Below, in pieces: positions 17,050 to 25,828 of a stretch of 64,000 nucleotides of DNA. The notes under the pieces were generated by a model. The model did not search any database. It was given only the letters and a program-made list of their open reading frames with translations, and was not told the origin of the DNA. Made by a program: the position numbers and the translations under genes. The stretch spans positions 124,001 through 188,000 of the forward strand of contig NZ_JANAVF010000001.1 of assembly GCF_024213195.1 (NCBI RefSeq), written 5' to 3'. Numbering within the stretch: the first letter of the stretch is position 1; each line of letters starts with the position of its first letter. Origin of the DNA: Streptomyces sp. TBY4 (lineage in GTDB: Bacteria; Actinomycetota; Actinomycetes; Streptomycetales; Streptomycetaceae).

Positions 17050-17912
17050 TGACCATCCGCAAGAACCAGGCCGCGCTGACCTCCGAGGAGAAGCGGGCGT
17101 TCGTCGCGGCGCTCCTCGAACTGAAGCGCACCGGCCGCTACGACCGCTTCGTCACCACGCACAACGGCTTCATCATGAGCGACACCGACTCGGGCGACCG
17201 GGTCGGCCACCGCTCCCCCTCCTTCCTGCCCTGGCACCGGCGGTTTCTGCTGGAGTTCGAGGCGGCGCTGCAGGAGGTGGATCCGGCGGTGGCCCTGCCG
17301 TACTGGGACTGGACGGCCGACCGGACCGCCCGCTCCTCCCTCTGGGCCGCCGACTTCCTCGGCGGCACCGGACGGGCCCGGGACGGGCAGGTGCTCGACG
17401 GACCGTTCGCGTACGCGGCGGGCAAGTGGGAGATAGCCGTACGAGTGGACGGGCGCTCCTATCTGCGGCGCGCGCTCGGCACCGGCGTGGCCCAGCTGCC
17501 GACCAGGGCCGAGGTGGACGCCGTCCTCGCGATGCCGGTCTACGACGCGGCGCCCTGGAACAGCTCCTCGGCCGGCTTCCGCAACAACCTGGAGGGCTGG
17601 CGCGGGGCCAACCTGCACAACCGGGTGCACGTGTGGGTGGGCGGCCAGATGGCCACCGGGGTCTCCCCCAACGACCCGGTGTTCTGGATGCACCACGCCT
17701 TCATCGACAAGCTGTGGGCCGACTGGCAGGCGCTGCACCCGCAGTCGCCGTACCTGCCGGCCGCCGGCACCGCGAACGTGGTGGACCTGAACGACACGAT
17801 GCGGCCGTGGAACGACGTGACCCCGGCCGACATGCTGGACCACCGGAAGTTCTACACCTTCGACACCGAGCCGGCCCCGGTGCCGGCCGGGGCCGCCGCC
17901 AGCCAGCGGTAG
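17049..17912 (+). CDS. melC2: Tyrosinase MelC2 (287 aa)
   Basis: Type-3 copper monooxygenase that oxidises tyrosine to DOPA quinone in melanin formation. The six copper ligands fall at the same positions as in characterised Streptomyces enzymes: His38, His54 and His63 for CuA, and His190, His194 and His216 for CuB (NLHNRVHVW and FWMHHAF). It lacks a signal sequence and is exported with MelC1. I use ATG 17049 (MTIRKN); GTG 17046 would add one residue. Its 3' end overlaps the convergent response-regulator gene by 61 bases. A second tyrosinase operon lies at 34.8-36.0 kb. Confidence 0.95.
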   Translation: MTIRKNQAALTSEEKRAFVAALLELKRTGRYDRFVTTHNGFIMSDTDSGDRVGHRSPSFLPWHRRFLLEFEAALQEVDPAVALPYWDWTADRTARSSLWAADFLGGTGRARDGQVLDGPFAYAAGKWEIAVRVDGRSYLRRALGTGVAQLPTRAEVDAVLAMPVYDAAPWNSSSAGFRNNLEGWRGANLHNRVHVWVGGQMATGVSPNDPVFWMHHAFIDKLWADWQALHPQSPYLPAAGTANVVDLNDTMRPWNDVTPADMLDHRKFYTFDTEPAPVPAGAAASQR

Positions 17913-18574
17913 TGCAGTTCGGGGCGGCCGACCTGGCCGTACCGGGGGGTCCGGTCCGCGCGGCCGGTGTCCACCAGGTGCTCCAGGTACCGGCGGGCGG
18001 TGATCCGGGAGATCCCGGCCGCCTCGGCCGCCCCGCCCGCGGTCAGCCCCTCCGGGGCCGCCCGCAGCAGCGCGGCGACCCGGTCCAGGGTCGGACCGCC
18101 GATGCCCTTGGGGAGTTCGGCCGGCCGGGGTGAGCGTAGGGCCGCCATCGCGCGGTCCACATCGTCCTGGCCGGCCGCCTCGCCCGCCGCCGTCGCGCGG
18201 AACTCGGCGTAGCGCAGCAGCCGTTCGCGCAGGGTGGGGAAGGCGAAGGGCTTCAGTACGTACTGCACCACCCCGAGCGAGACGCTCTCGCGGACGACCC
18301 CCAGGTCCCGCGCCGAGGTCACCACGATCACGTCGGCGGGGTGGCCCGCCGCCCGCAGGCCGCGGGCGAAGCGCAGCCCGTGGCCGTCGGGCAGGGTCAG
18401 GTCGAGCAGCAGCAGGTCGATCCGGGTCCGCTCCAGGACCCGGGTGGCCTCGGCGAGGGAGTGGACGGCCGCGACGGCGGTGAAGCCGGGCACCCGCCCC
18501 ACGTAGAGCGCGTGCGCGTCGGCGGCCACCGGATCGTCCTCGACGACGAGGACCCGCACCTCGGGCGTGCTCAT
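17852..18574 (-). CDS. DcuR/CitB-type response regulator (240 aa)
   Basis: The N-terminal receiver domain has the acidic pair VVEDD, the phospho-acceptor Asp in LLLLDLTLPDGHG and the Lys of YVLKPF. The C-terminal HTH (EGLTAGGAAEAAGISRITAR) is the type found in CitB/DcuR/MalR regulators of dicarboxylate and citrate uptake. It is translationally coupled to the kinase gene (ATGA at 18571-18574). Next to it, dctA diverges from the kinase gene, so C4-dicarboxylate uptake is the probable target. Its end overlaps melC2 in the opposite direction. Confidence 0.9.
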   Translation of the reverse strand: MSTPEVRVLVVEDDPVAADAHALYVGRVPGFTAVAAVHSLAEATRVLERTRIDLLLLDLTLPDGHGLRFARGLRAAGHPADVIVVTSARDLGVVRESVSLGVVQYVLKPFAFPTLRERLLRYAEFRATAAGEAAGQDDVDRAMAALRSPRPAELPKGIGGPTLDRVAALLRAAPEGLTAGGAAEAAGISRITARRYLEHLVDTGRADRTPRYGQVGRPELHYRWLAAAPAGTGAGSVSKV

Positions 18575-20202
18575 GCCTCCACCTCCCCGCGCGCCGGCAG
18601 CCGTACGGTGAACCGCGCTCCTCCGTCCGGCAGTTGGTCGGCGTCCGCGCTCCCGCCGTGCCGGTGGGCCACCTGCCGCACCAGCGCGAGGCCTAGGCCC
18701 CGCCCCTCCCCCTTGCCCGACCAGCCGCGCCGGAACACGTCGGCGCCCTCGGGAAGTCCGGGGCCGTTGTCGGCCACGCCGATCAGCACCCCCTGCCCGT
18801 GGGGTCCGGCCGGGCCGTCGGGGCGGATGGTGACGGAGATCCGGCCGCCGGGCACGCCGGTGAGGGCGTCGACGGCGTTGTCGACGAGGTTCCCGAGGAC
18901 GGTGACGAGGTCCCGGGCGGGCGGACCGCCGGGCCCGGCGCCGATGGCCCCGCTGTCCGGGGTGACCACCAGCTCGACCCCCCGTTCGTGGGCCTGCGCG
19001 GCCTTGCCGAGCAGCAGGGCGACGAGCACGGGTTCGCCGACGGCGGCGATCACCTCGTCGGTCAGGGCCTGGGCGAGGGAGAGTTCGGCGGTGGCGAAGT
19101 CCACCGCCTCCCGGCTGCGGCCCAGTTCGATGAGGGAGACCACGGTGTGCAGCCGGTTGGCCGCCTCGTGGGCCTGCGCGCGCAGCGCCCGGGTGAACCC
19201 GCGCTCCTGGTCCAGTTCGCCGGTCAGCGACAGCAGTTCGGTGTGGTCGCGCAGGGTGACCACGGTGCCCTGGCGGCCGCCGCCCGCGACGGGGGCGCTG
19301 TTGAGCACGAGCACGCGGTCCGCGGTCAGGTGGACCTCGTCCACCCGCGGCCGGTCGGCGAGCAGGGCCCCGGTGAGCGGGGCGGGCAGTCCGAGGTCGG
19401 CGACGGCGGTCCCCTTGATCTCCCCGCGCAGGCCGAGGAGTTCGCGGCCCGCGTCGTTGACGAGGGTGATCCGGCGCCGGCCGTCGAGCATCAGCAGTCC
19501 TTCGCGGACCCCGTGCAGGGCGGCCTGGTGGTAGTCGTACATCCGGCTCAGCTCGGCCGCGTTCATCCCGTGGGTGTGGCGGCGCAGCCGGGCGTTGATG
19601 ACGTAGGTGCCCGCCCCGCCGAGGGCGAGGGCCCCGCCGGCCACCCAGGCGAGGTCGGAGAGCCGCGCGGCGAGGCGGGCGCTGACCGCGCGGACGGTGA
19701 TCCCGGCGGCGACCATGCCGATGACCCGGCCTTCGTCGGTGATCGGGGTGACCACGCGGAGGGAGGGGCCGAGGGTGCCGGTGTAGGTCTCGCTGAAGGT
19801 CTCGCCGCGCAGGGCGGGGGCGGTGTTGCCGAGGAAGGGTTCGCCGATGCGCAGCGGGTCGGGGTGGGTCCAGCGCCGTCCGTCCGGAGCCATGATCGTC
19901 ACGAAGTCCACGCCCGAGTCGACGCGGACCCGCTCCGCGTAGGGCTGCAGGGCCGCGGTGGGCCCGCCGGGGGCGCGGGCGCCCTCCTGCTGCTCCTGGC
20001 GCGCCGCGTCCCGTACCGACGGGGAGTCGGCGACCGCGCGGGCCACCGCTCCGGCCTGGCGCCGGGCGGCCTCCTCGGCCTGGCCGCGGGCGGTCGCGTA
20101 CGCGAAGACGGCGCAACCGGCGACGACCGCGGCGACCAGCACCACCTGCATGGCGAAGAGCTGGCCGGCGAGGCTGCGCGGCGGCCGGGGGAAGCGGAAC
20201 AT
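18571..20202 (-). CDS. DcuS/CitA-type sensor histidine kinase (543 aa)
   Basis: A membrane helix at about 15-37 is followed by an extracellular sensor domain (to about 175), a second helix near 190-210, a PAS domain (about 220-325, with ITLVNDAGRELLGLRGE), the dimerisation helix with phospho-His in AHEAANRLHTVVSLIELG, and an ATPase domain with NLVDNAVDAL, DNGPGLP and GRGLGLALV. This layout is that of DcuS/CitA kinases, which sense dicarboxylates or citrate outside the cell. ATG 20202 starts right before the first helix; the frame extends further upstream but lacks family sequence. Divergent from dctA. Confidence 0.92.
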   Translation of the reverse strand: MFRFPRPPRSLAGQLFAMQVVLVAAVVAGCAVFAYATARGQAEEAARRQAGAVARAVADSPSVRDAARQEQQEGARAPGGPTAALQPYAERVRVDSGVDFVTIMAPDGRRWTHPDPLRIGEPFLGNTAPALRGETFSETYTGTLGPSLRVVTPITDEGRVIGMVAAGITVRAVSARLAARLSDLAWVAGGALALGGAGTYVINARLRRHTHGMNAAELSRMYDYHQAALHGVREGLLMLDGRRRITLVNDAGRELLGLRGEIKGTAVADLGLPAPLTGALLADRPRVDEVHLTADRVLVLNSAPVAGGGRQGTVVTLRDHTELLSLTGELDQERGFTRALRAQAHEAANRLHTVVSLIELGRSREAVDFATAELSLAQALTDEVIAAVGEPVLVALLLGKAAQAHERGVELVVTPDSGAIGAGPGGPPARDLVTVLGNLVDNAVDALTGVPGGRISVTIRPDGPAGPHGQGVLIGVADNGPGLPEGADVFRRGWSGKGEGRGLGLALVRQVAHRHGGSADADQLPDGGARFTVRLPARGEVEA

Positions 20203-20245
20203 GGCGCTCAGTGTGCACCGGGGCGTGAACTCAATGAACGCAAGG

Positions 20246-20259
20246 GTGACCGGGGTCAC
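20246..20259. promoter_or_regulatory. Candidate operator in the kinase-dctA intergenic region
   Basis: GTGACC-GG-GGTCAC is a perfect 6+6 inverted repeat in the 127-base region between the divergent kinase and dctA genes. It is a good candidate binding site for the neighbouring DcuR-like regulator. No other perfect inverted repeat of this kind was noticed on the kinase side. Confidence 0.45.
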
Positions 20260-20288
20260 AGCTGCGGGCGATGGTCCTCCCGGGACGC

Positions 20289-20310
20289 CTTCGCCATCAG
20301 GGAGGCGAAG
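20289..20310 (+). promoter_or_regulatory. Leader hairpin upstream of dctA
   Basis: CTTCGCC (20289-20295) and GGCGAAG (20304-20310) form a 7-bp stem with an 8-base loop, ending 19 bases before the dctA start. It could affect translation or mark a second regulator site. Confidence 0.35.
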
Positions 20311-20329
20311 GGCACTACCGGGAGGCATC

Positions 20330-21712
20330 GTGGCCGCCAGGCGCGACAAGACGCATTATCTGTACATCGCGGTGATCGGGGCGGTGCTGCTCGGCATCGC
20401 CGTCGGGTTCGCCGCACCCGGCACGGCCGTGGAGCTCAAGCCGCTGGGCACCGGGTTCGTCAACCTCATCAAGATGATGATCTCTCCGGTCATCTTCTGC
20501 ACGATCGTGCTGGGCATCGGCTCGGTCCGCAAGGCCGCCAAGGTCGGCGCGGTGGGCGGGCTGGCGCTCGGCTACTTCATGGTGATGTCCACGGCGGCGC
20601 TGGCCATCGGGCTGGTGGTGGGCAACCTGCTGGAGCCGGGCAGCGGGCTGCACCTGACCGAGGCGGCCCGCAGCGCGGGCGAGGCGCAGGCCAAGGCGGG
20701 CGGGGCCGAGAGCACGCCCGAGTTCCTGCTGGGGATCATCCCGACCACGCTGGTGTCGGCCTTCACCGGGGGCGAGGTGCTGCAGACGCTGCTGGTGGCG
20801 CTGCTGTGCGGGTTCGCGCTGCAGGCCATGGGCGCGGCGGGCGAGCCGGTGCTGCGCGGGATCGGGCACGTGCAGAAGCTGGTGTTCCGGATCCTCGCGA
20901 TGATCATGTGGGTGGCGCCGGTGGGTGCCTTCGGCGCGATCGCGGCGGTGGTCGGGGCGACCGGGATGGACGCGCTGAAATCCCTCGCGGTCATCATGAT
21001 CGGCTTCTACACGACCTGCCTGCTCTTCGTCTTCGTGGTCCTGGGCACGCTGCTGCGCCTGTGCACGGGGATCAGCGTCTTCGCCCTGCTGCGCTACCTG
21101 GGCCGGGAGTTCCTGCTGATCCTTTCCACCTCCTCCTCGGAGTCGGCACTGCCCCGGCTCATCGCGAAGATGGAGCACGTGGGCGTCTCGCGGCCGGTGG
21201 TCGGCATCACGGTCCCGACGGGCTACTCCTTCAACCTGGACGGGACCGCGATCTACCTGACGATGTCCTCGCTGTTCGTCGCGGAGGCCATGGGCAAGCC
21301 CCTGGCGCTGGGCGAGCAGATCTCCCTGCTGCTGTTCATGATCGTGGCCTCGAAGGGGGCGGCCGGGGTCACGGGCGCGGGACTCGCCACGCTCGCCGGA
21401 GGGCTCCAGTCGCACCGGCCTGAACTCGTCGACGGCGTCGGCCTGATCGTGGGCATCGACCGGTTCATGAGCGAGGCGAGGGCGCTGACCAACTTCGCGG
21501 GCAACGCGATCGCGACCGTGCTGATCGGTACCTGGACGAAGGAGTTCGACCGGGCCCGGGCCACCGAAGTCCTCGCGGGACGGTTGCCGTTCGACGAGAG
21601 CACGCTCACCGACGACGGACACGGCCAGGCCACCGAGGTACCCACCCAGCCGGACGGCTCCGCGCCGGAGCGCGCCGAGGCGGGCAGCACCAAGGACGGC
21701 GTCACCGTCTGA
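20330..21712 (+). CDS. dctA: C4-dicarboxylate:cation symporter DctA (460 aa)
   Basis: Dicarboxylate/amino acid:cation symporter (DAACS family) for succinate, fumarate and malate uptake. It has eight or more hydrophobic segments and the family signatures FLLILSTSSSESALPRLI, GYSFNLDGTAIYLTMSSLF and SKGAAGVTGAGLATLA. I chose GTG 20330 because GGAGG (20321-20325) precedes it at good spacing and the first helix follows directly. The last 45 residues are hydrophilic. It diverges from the DcuS/DcuR-like pair that probably induces it, and is followed by a strong hairpin. Confidence 0.94.
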   Translation: MAARRDKTHYLYIAVIGAVLLGIAVGFAAPGTAVELKPLGTGFVNLIKMMISPVIFCTIVLGIGSVRKAAKVGAVGGLALGYFMVMSTAALAIGLVVGNLLEPGSGLHLTEAARSAGEAQAKAGGAESTPEFLLGIIPTTLVSAFTGGEVLQTLLVALLCGFALQAMGAAGEPVLRGIGHVQKLVFRILAMIMWVAPVGAFGAIAAVVGATGMDALKSLAVIMIGFYTTCLLFVFVVLGTLLRLCTGISVFALLRYLGREFLLILSTSSSESALPRLIAKMEHVGVSRPVVGITVPTGYSFNLDGTAIYLTMSSLFVAEAMGKPLALGEQISLLLFMIVASKGAAGVTGAGLATLAGGLQSHRPELVDGVGLIVGIDRFMSEARALTNFAGNAIATVLIGTWTKEFDRARATEVLAGRLPFDESTLTDDGHGQATEVPTQPDGSAPERAEAGSTKDGVTV

Positions 21713-21726
21713 CGGTGACGCCCCGC

Positions 21727-21775
21727 GGACCGGCCGGGCAGGGCTCGCCCCCACGGTGCCCAGCCCGGCCGGTCC
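21727..21775 (+). terminator. Hairpin terminator after dctA
   Basis: A perfect 12-bp stem (21727-21738 with 21764-21775) lies 14 bases after the dctA stop. The loop is long (25 bases). It separates dctA from the protease gene in the same direction. Confidence 0.65.
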
Positions 21776-21940
21776 CAACACCTCGGGCGGGAGTCATTTT
21801 TCAGCCAAGATCGTATGAACGGTCTAGCTGCAAAAGGTACTTCCATATCGGGGCACGCTTCTGACATCTTGCGTCCACCACTCGTTTCGTACGGACCGGT
21901 AGGTGCCACCCGCACCGCAGGACCGTCTTCGGAGGACGCA

Positions 21941-23752
21941 TTGATACCCCACATATCCAGCCGACCTCGACGCACCCTCGTACTGGCGGCCGCCCTGGGC
22001 GCCCTGGCCTTCGGGGCCCCGGCCGCGCTCGCGGGCACGGCGCCCGTCTCCCCGGCCGGAGTCCCCGGAACCTCCGCCCCTTCCGCCGCCAAGGCCCAGG
22101 CCCCGGCGCCGACTTCCCAGAGTGCGACCTGGGCTGCCGGCACCCGCGCCTACGTGGTGATCACCGCGGCCGGTGACAGCTCCGCGGTCCGTTCCGCCGT
22201 CACGGCGAACGGCGGCACGGTCTTCTCGTACTTCGACCAGATCGGCGTGATCGTCGCCCACTCGACCTCCACGACCTTCGCCGCCACCATGCGCGGGGTC
22301 AGCGGGGTCCAGAAGGTCGGCGCGACGCGCACCTCGGACGTACCGGCCGACGCCTACAACCCGGCGCTGCCCGCCAACCCGTCCCAGTCGACGACCCCCG
22401 CGGGCGAGCCCGCACGCGTCGACATGACCCAGATCAAGGCCGACCAGGCCTGGGCCGTGAACCCCGGCTCGGCCTCCGTCAAGGTCGGCATCCTGGACAC
22501 CGGCGTCGACGACCAGCACCAGGACCTGGCGCCGAACTTCAATGCCGCGGACTCCGCCTCCTGCGCCTACGGCAAGCCGGACACCCGCGCCGGCGCCTGG
22601 CGCGACGTGGGCACCCACGGCACGCACGTCGCGGGCAGCGTCGCCGCCGCCAAGAACGGCAAGGGCGTCGTCGGCGTGGCCCCGGGCGTGAAGATCTCCT
22701 CGGTCCGCGTGGCCGAGCCGGGCACCTCGCTGTTCTTCGCCGAGAACACCATCTGTGCCTTCGTCTGGTCCGGTGACCACGGGTTCAAGGTCACCAACAA
22801 CAGCTATTACACGGACCCGTGGCAGTTCAACTGCCCGGACAACATCGACCAGGCCGCGATCATCGAGGGCGTCAAGCGCGCCCAGGAGTACGCGGAGAGC
22901 AAGGGCTCGCTCCAGGTCGCCGCGGCGGGCAACGAGAACTACGACCTCGCCAACAAGACCACCGACTCGGCGAGCCCGAACGACTCGACGCCGGTCACCC
23001 GCACCATCACCAACGCCTGCCTCGACATCCCGACCGAGCTCCCGGGCGTGGTCACGGTCGCCGCCAACGGCACCGGTGTCACCAAGGCCTCGTTCTCCAA
23101 CTTCGGCCAGGGCGTCATCGACGTCGCGGCGCCGGGCAGCAACGTCTACTCCACCGTGCCGGGCGGCGGCTACAGCACGATGAGCGGTACGTCGATGGCC
23201 TCCCCGCACGTCGCGGGCGTCGCGGCGCTCATCGCCAGTGCCAACCCGACCTTCACGCCGGCGCAGATCCGCACCGCGCTGGCCACCCAGGCCAACGACA
23301 CCGCCTGCCCGTCGGACAGCCGCTGCAAGGGGACCACCGCCAACAACGGGTTCTTCGGCGAGGGCCAGGTCGACGCGCTGAAGGCGGTCGGGGGCTCGAC
23401 CCCGCCCCCCGGCAAGTACTTCGAGAACCTGACCGACGTCGCGATCGCCGACAACGCGACCGTGAACAGCGCCATCACCGTCAGCGGGGTGACCGGCAAC
23501 GCCCCGGCGACCCTCAAGGTGGGCGTGGACATCAAGCACACCTACATCGGTGACCTCAAGGTCGACCTCGTGGCTCCGGACGGCTCCGTCTACGTCCTGA
23601 GCAACCGTGCCGGCGGCAGCACGGACAACATCGTCCAGACCTTCACGGTCAACGCCTCCACCGAGGTCGCGGGCGGTGTCTGGACGCTGCGCGTGAACGA
23701 CAACGCCAACCAGGACACCGGCAAGATCGACGCCTGGAACCTGACCTTCTGA
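21941..23752 (+). CDS. Secreted subtilisin-like serine protease (S8) with P/homoB domain (603 aa)
   Basis: Extracellular protease. A signal peptide (SSRPRRTLVLAAALGALAFG, ending near ALAG), an I9-like propeptide (about residues 60-135), and the S8 domain follow. The catalytic residues are Asp in VGILDTGVDDQH, His in GTHGTHVAGSVAA and Ser in MSGTSMASPHVAG. The C-terminal 95 residues (LTDVAIADNATVNSAITVSG onward, to WNLTF) form a proprotein-convertase P domain. TTG 21941 is chosen because GGAGGA lies four bases before it; an in-frame ATG at 21815 has no such site and would precede the signal peptide by 42 residues. Confidence 0.93.
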   Translation: MIPHISSRPRRTLVLAAALGALAFGAPAALAGTAPVSPAGVPGTSAPSAAKAQAPAPTSQSATWAAGTRAYVVITAAGDSSAVRSAVTANGGTVFSYFDQIGVIVAHSTSTTFAATMRGVSGVQKVGATRTSDVPADAYNPALPANPSQSTTPAGEPARVDMTQIKADQAWAVNPGSASVKVGILDTGVDDQHQDLAPNFNAADSASCAYGKPDTRAGAWRDVGTHGTHVAGSVAAAKNGKGVVGVAPGVKISSVRVAEPGTSLFFAENTICAFVWSGDHGFKVTNNSYYTDPWQFNCPDNIDQAAIIEGVKRAQEYAESKGSLQVAAAGNENYDLANKTTDSASPNDSTPVTRTITNACLDIPTELPGVVTVAANGTGVTKASFSNFGQGVIDVAAPGSNVYSTVPGGGYSTMSGTSMASPHVAGVAALIASANPTFTPAQIRTALATQANDTACPSDSRCKGTTANNGFFGEGQVDALKAVGGSTPPPGKYFENLTDVAIADNATVNSAITVSGVTGNAPATLKVGVDIKHTYIGDLKVDLVAPDGSVYVLSNRAGGSTDNIVQTFTVNASTEVAGGVWTLRVNDNANQDTGKIDAWNLTF

Positions 23753-23789
23753 CCCGCGGGCCCTCGGGCCTTCTGATCAGTGGCGCCAT

Positions 23790-23828
23790 GGGCCACCGGG
23801 GAGCGGTACGACCGCACCCCGGTGGCCC
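23790..23828. terminator. Bidirectional hairpin terminator
   Basis: A 12-bp perfect outer stem (23790-23801 with 23817-23828) continues, after one A/A mismatch, into a 5-bp inner stem with a 3-base loop. It lies between the convergent protease and FhuF-like genes and could serve both. Confidence 0.8.
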
Positions 23829-23851
23829 TTCCCGTTCGTTCTGCCGCTTCG

Positions 23852-24532
23852 CTACCGGGTGCGCAGCACGCAGTCCCCGCAGAGCCCGCCGCCCGGCACC
23901 TTGTAGTAGAGACAGCAGCTCCGGCGGACGAAGGCCACCCCGAGACCCGGCTCGTGGACGAAGGTGCCGGTCCCGCCGAGCGGGCCGCCGTCGGCGAGCA
24001 GTCCGGCGGCGAGCTCCGCCGCCGCTTCCCCCGGCACCCGGTCCGTGAGCACCCGGACGGCGCCGACCAGCCCGGAGGCGGCATTTCCGCGCAGCACCCG
24101 GGGCGAGACTCCGAACCGCTCGCGCAGGGCCGTGTCGAGCACCGCGAGGTGGCCGAGCACCGTGTCAGCGAGGGCCTCCGCCGGGGTTTCCCCGGGGTGC
24201 TCGGCGGGCTCGGGCAGCCACAGCTCCAGCGAGCCCGCGCCGGGCAGCCGCCACCACAGGCGGCCGGGACCGAGGTCCGGCACCCGCCCGGAGAGCACGG
24301 CGCAGCCGAGCCCGAGCGACCAGAGCCGCGAGACGATCCCGAACTGCGCGGTCGAAGCCGCCACCCGGCCGGGTCCGCTCCCGATGCGCCGGCCGACCTC
24401 TCCCACGTAGCCCGCGAGCTGCTCCCCGTACAGCTCCTCCAGCGGCCGGAAGCCGGGCCCGGGCGGCTCCTTCCCGTACGCCACCGTGAAGAAGGGGCCG
24501 ACGGAGCCCAACTGCCGCAGTACGCCGTCCAC
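23852..24532 (-). CDS. FhuF-like (2Fe-2S) ferric siderophore reductase (226 aa)
   Basis: Cytoplasmic reductase thought to release iron from imported ferric siderophores. The C terminus RRSCCLYYKVPGGGLCGDC shows the family cluster motif C-C-x10-C-x2-C. The body (LWWRLPGAGSLELWLPEP, LRGNAASGLVGAVRVL) is typical of actinobacterial members. GTG 24532 has GGAG six bases upstream. No siderophore transporter gene is adjacent. A strong hairpin at 24552-24579 insulates it from the PTS operon upstream. Confidence 0.88.
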   Translation of the reverse strand: MDGVLRQLGSVGPFFTVAYGKEPPGPGFRPLEELYGEQLAGYVGEVGRRIGSGPGRVAASTAQFGIVSRLWSLGLGCAVLSGRVPDLGPGRLWWRLPGAGSLELWLPEPAEHPGETPAEALADTVLGHLAVLDTALRERFGVSPRVLRGNAASGLVGAVRVLTDRVPGEAAAELAAGLLADGGPLGGTGTFVHEPGLGVAFVRRSCCLYYKVPGGGLCGDCVLRTR

Positions 24533-24551
24533 CCCTGGCTCCGTTCCCCGT

Positions 24552-24579
24552 GAAGGGCCCCTCGTGCGAGGGGCCCTTC
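24552..24579 (-). terminator. Hairpin terminator at the end of the PTS/SIS operon
   Basis: Perfect 13-bp stem (24552-24564 with 24567-24579) with a minimal 2-base loop, 80 bases after the SIS gene stop and 20 bases before the FhuF-like gene start. Best read as the end of the PTS/SIS transcript. Confidence 0.75.
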
Positions 24580-24595
24580 CGGTGATGATCTCAGG

Positions 24596-24640
24596 GTGGC
24601 CGGGGTGCCGGTGGCCGGGGTGCCGGCGCCCGGGGTGCGG
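24596..24640. repeat. Three tandem copies of a 15-bp repeat
   Basis: Units begin at 24596, 24611 and 24626; the first two are identical (GTGGCCGGGGTGCCG) and the third differs at a few positions. They lie between the SIS stop and the terminator. No function is apparent. Confidence 0.6.
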
Positions 24641-24658
24641 TGGCCCGGCTACCCGGGC

Positions 24659-25711
24659 TCAGCCCTGGGTGAAGGCCGCGACCTCGAAGTCGGACATGTC
24701 GAGGCCGCCCTGCTTGGTGTCGTCGTTGGCGAAGACGAAGGACTCGATCGGGACGTCCCGCTCGGCGCTCAGCTGGGCGACCAGTTCCTGCAGGACCACC
24801 GTCTCCAGGACCACCCGGACCGCGTCCGGGACCTCGGGCAGGCGGACGACGGACAGGCTGTCCGCCGGCTCCACCTCGGCGGTGGTCATCAGCAGCGTGA
24901 GGTGGCCGGCGCCCGCCAGCGAACGGGCCAGCTCGATCTCGCGGCCGTCGCCGTAGACGAGGTGGAGGGTGTTGCCCGCCGACTCCATCTCGCCGTGCAG
25001 GTAATTGCGGGTCGCCGAGTGGGCCGCGGTCATCCGCACCACCTCGCGCAGCAGCAGCGAGCCCTCCTCGGCGGAGGCCCGGGAGGCCCCTGCCGCCACG
25101 CCGTCGGAGGCGATGCAGCGGGCACCTCGCTCCCGCAGGCCGGCCACGACCTCGGTGGCCTGCTGGTGGACCGCAGTGGTCTGCTCGGCGATGTCGCCCC
25201 ACGGATCGCCGTCCCGGCCCGCGACGGCCCCGGCGATCAGGTCGAGGGCCACGACGGTGCCGGTGTAGCCGATGGTCGAGGCGTACGAGTCGGGCTCGTT
25301 GCCGAGGTCCACCGTGAGGTCGGCAAGGTCGCCGAGCGGCGAGGGGACCACGTTGAGCAGCGCGGTCTTCGTGATGCCGGGGGCGGCGCACTCGAAGGCG
25401 GCGATGGTCTCGGAGCTGCGGCCGCCCTGGGAGACGGCGATCAGGCAGTCGGTGTCGAAGCCGGCGGTGCCGGTCTCGATCTCGCTGGACAGCACGCGCT
25501 GGGTGACGATCCCGGCCTCGCGGAGCTGCTGCACGGGGACGGCGAGGGCGGCGTACGAGGCTCCGATGCCGGTGAACAGGGGGCGCTCGGCGGCGCACAG
25601 CCCGGCGAGCTCCGGGGAGGCGAGCTGGGTGCGGACGCGCTCGGCGATCCGGGCGAGGGCCGCGCCCTGGCCGGCCTGGCCTTCGAGGAAGGTGATGCGG
25701 GATCCGGACAT
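24659..25711 (-). CDS. SIS-domain sugar isomerase / aminosugar deaminase-like protein (350 aa)
   Basis: Two SIS (phosphosugar-binding) domains, as in the isomerase half of GlmS, FrlB and AgaS. Visible phosphate-binding motifs are FTGIGASYAA and AVSQGGRSSETIAAF in the first domain. The second domain runs from about residue 190, with SRASAEEGSLLLREVVRM. It probably converts an imported phosphorylated amino sugar. It is the second gene of an operon with a PTS EIIC permease; the GntR regulator gene is divergent. Exact substrate unknown. Confidence 0.85.
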   Translation of the reverse strand: MSGSRITFLEGQAGQGAALARIAERVRTQLASPELAGLCAAERPLFTGIGASYAALAVPVQQLREAGIVTQRVLSSEIETGTAGFDTDCLIAVSQGGRSSETIAAFECAAPGITKTALLNVVPSPLGDLADLTVDLGNEPDSYASTIGYTGTVVALDLIAGAVAGRDGDPWGDIAEQTTAVHQQATEVVAGLRERGARCIASDGVAAGASRASAEEGSLLLREVVRMTAAHSATRNYLHGEMESAGNTLHLVYGDGREIELARSLAGAGHLTLLMTTAEVEPADSLSVVRLPEVPDAVRVVLETVVLQELVAQLSAERDVPIESFVFANDDTKQGGLDMSDFEVAAFTQG

Positions 25712-25739
25712 GGTGGGAGGTCCTTTGCGAAGTCTGGGG

Positions 25740-25771
25740 GCCCGCCCCCGCCAGTGCGGACGGGGGCGGGC
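25740..25771 (-). promoter_or_regulatory. Intercistronic hairpin between EIIC and SIS genes
   Basis: An 11-bp perfect stem (25740-25750 with 25761-25771) with a 10-base loop sits in the 117-base gap inside the operon. It could attenuate or stabilise the transcript so that the two genes are made in different amounts. Confidence 0.5.
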
Positions 25772-25828
25772 GGTCTTGCGGGGCGGGGCGGTCGGGCGGG
25801 GCCGGTCGGGAGAGCCGTCGGCCCGGGC

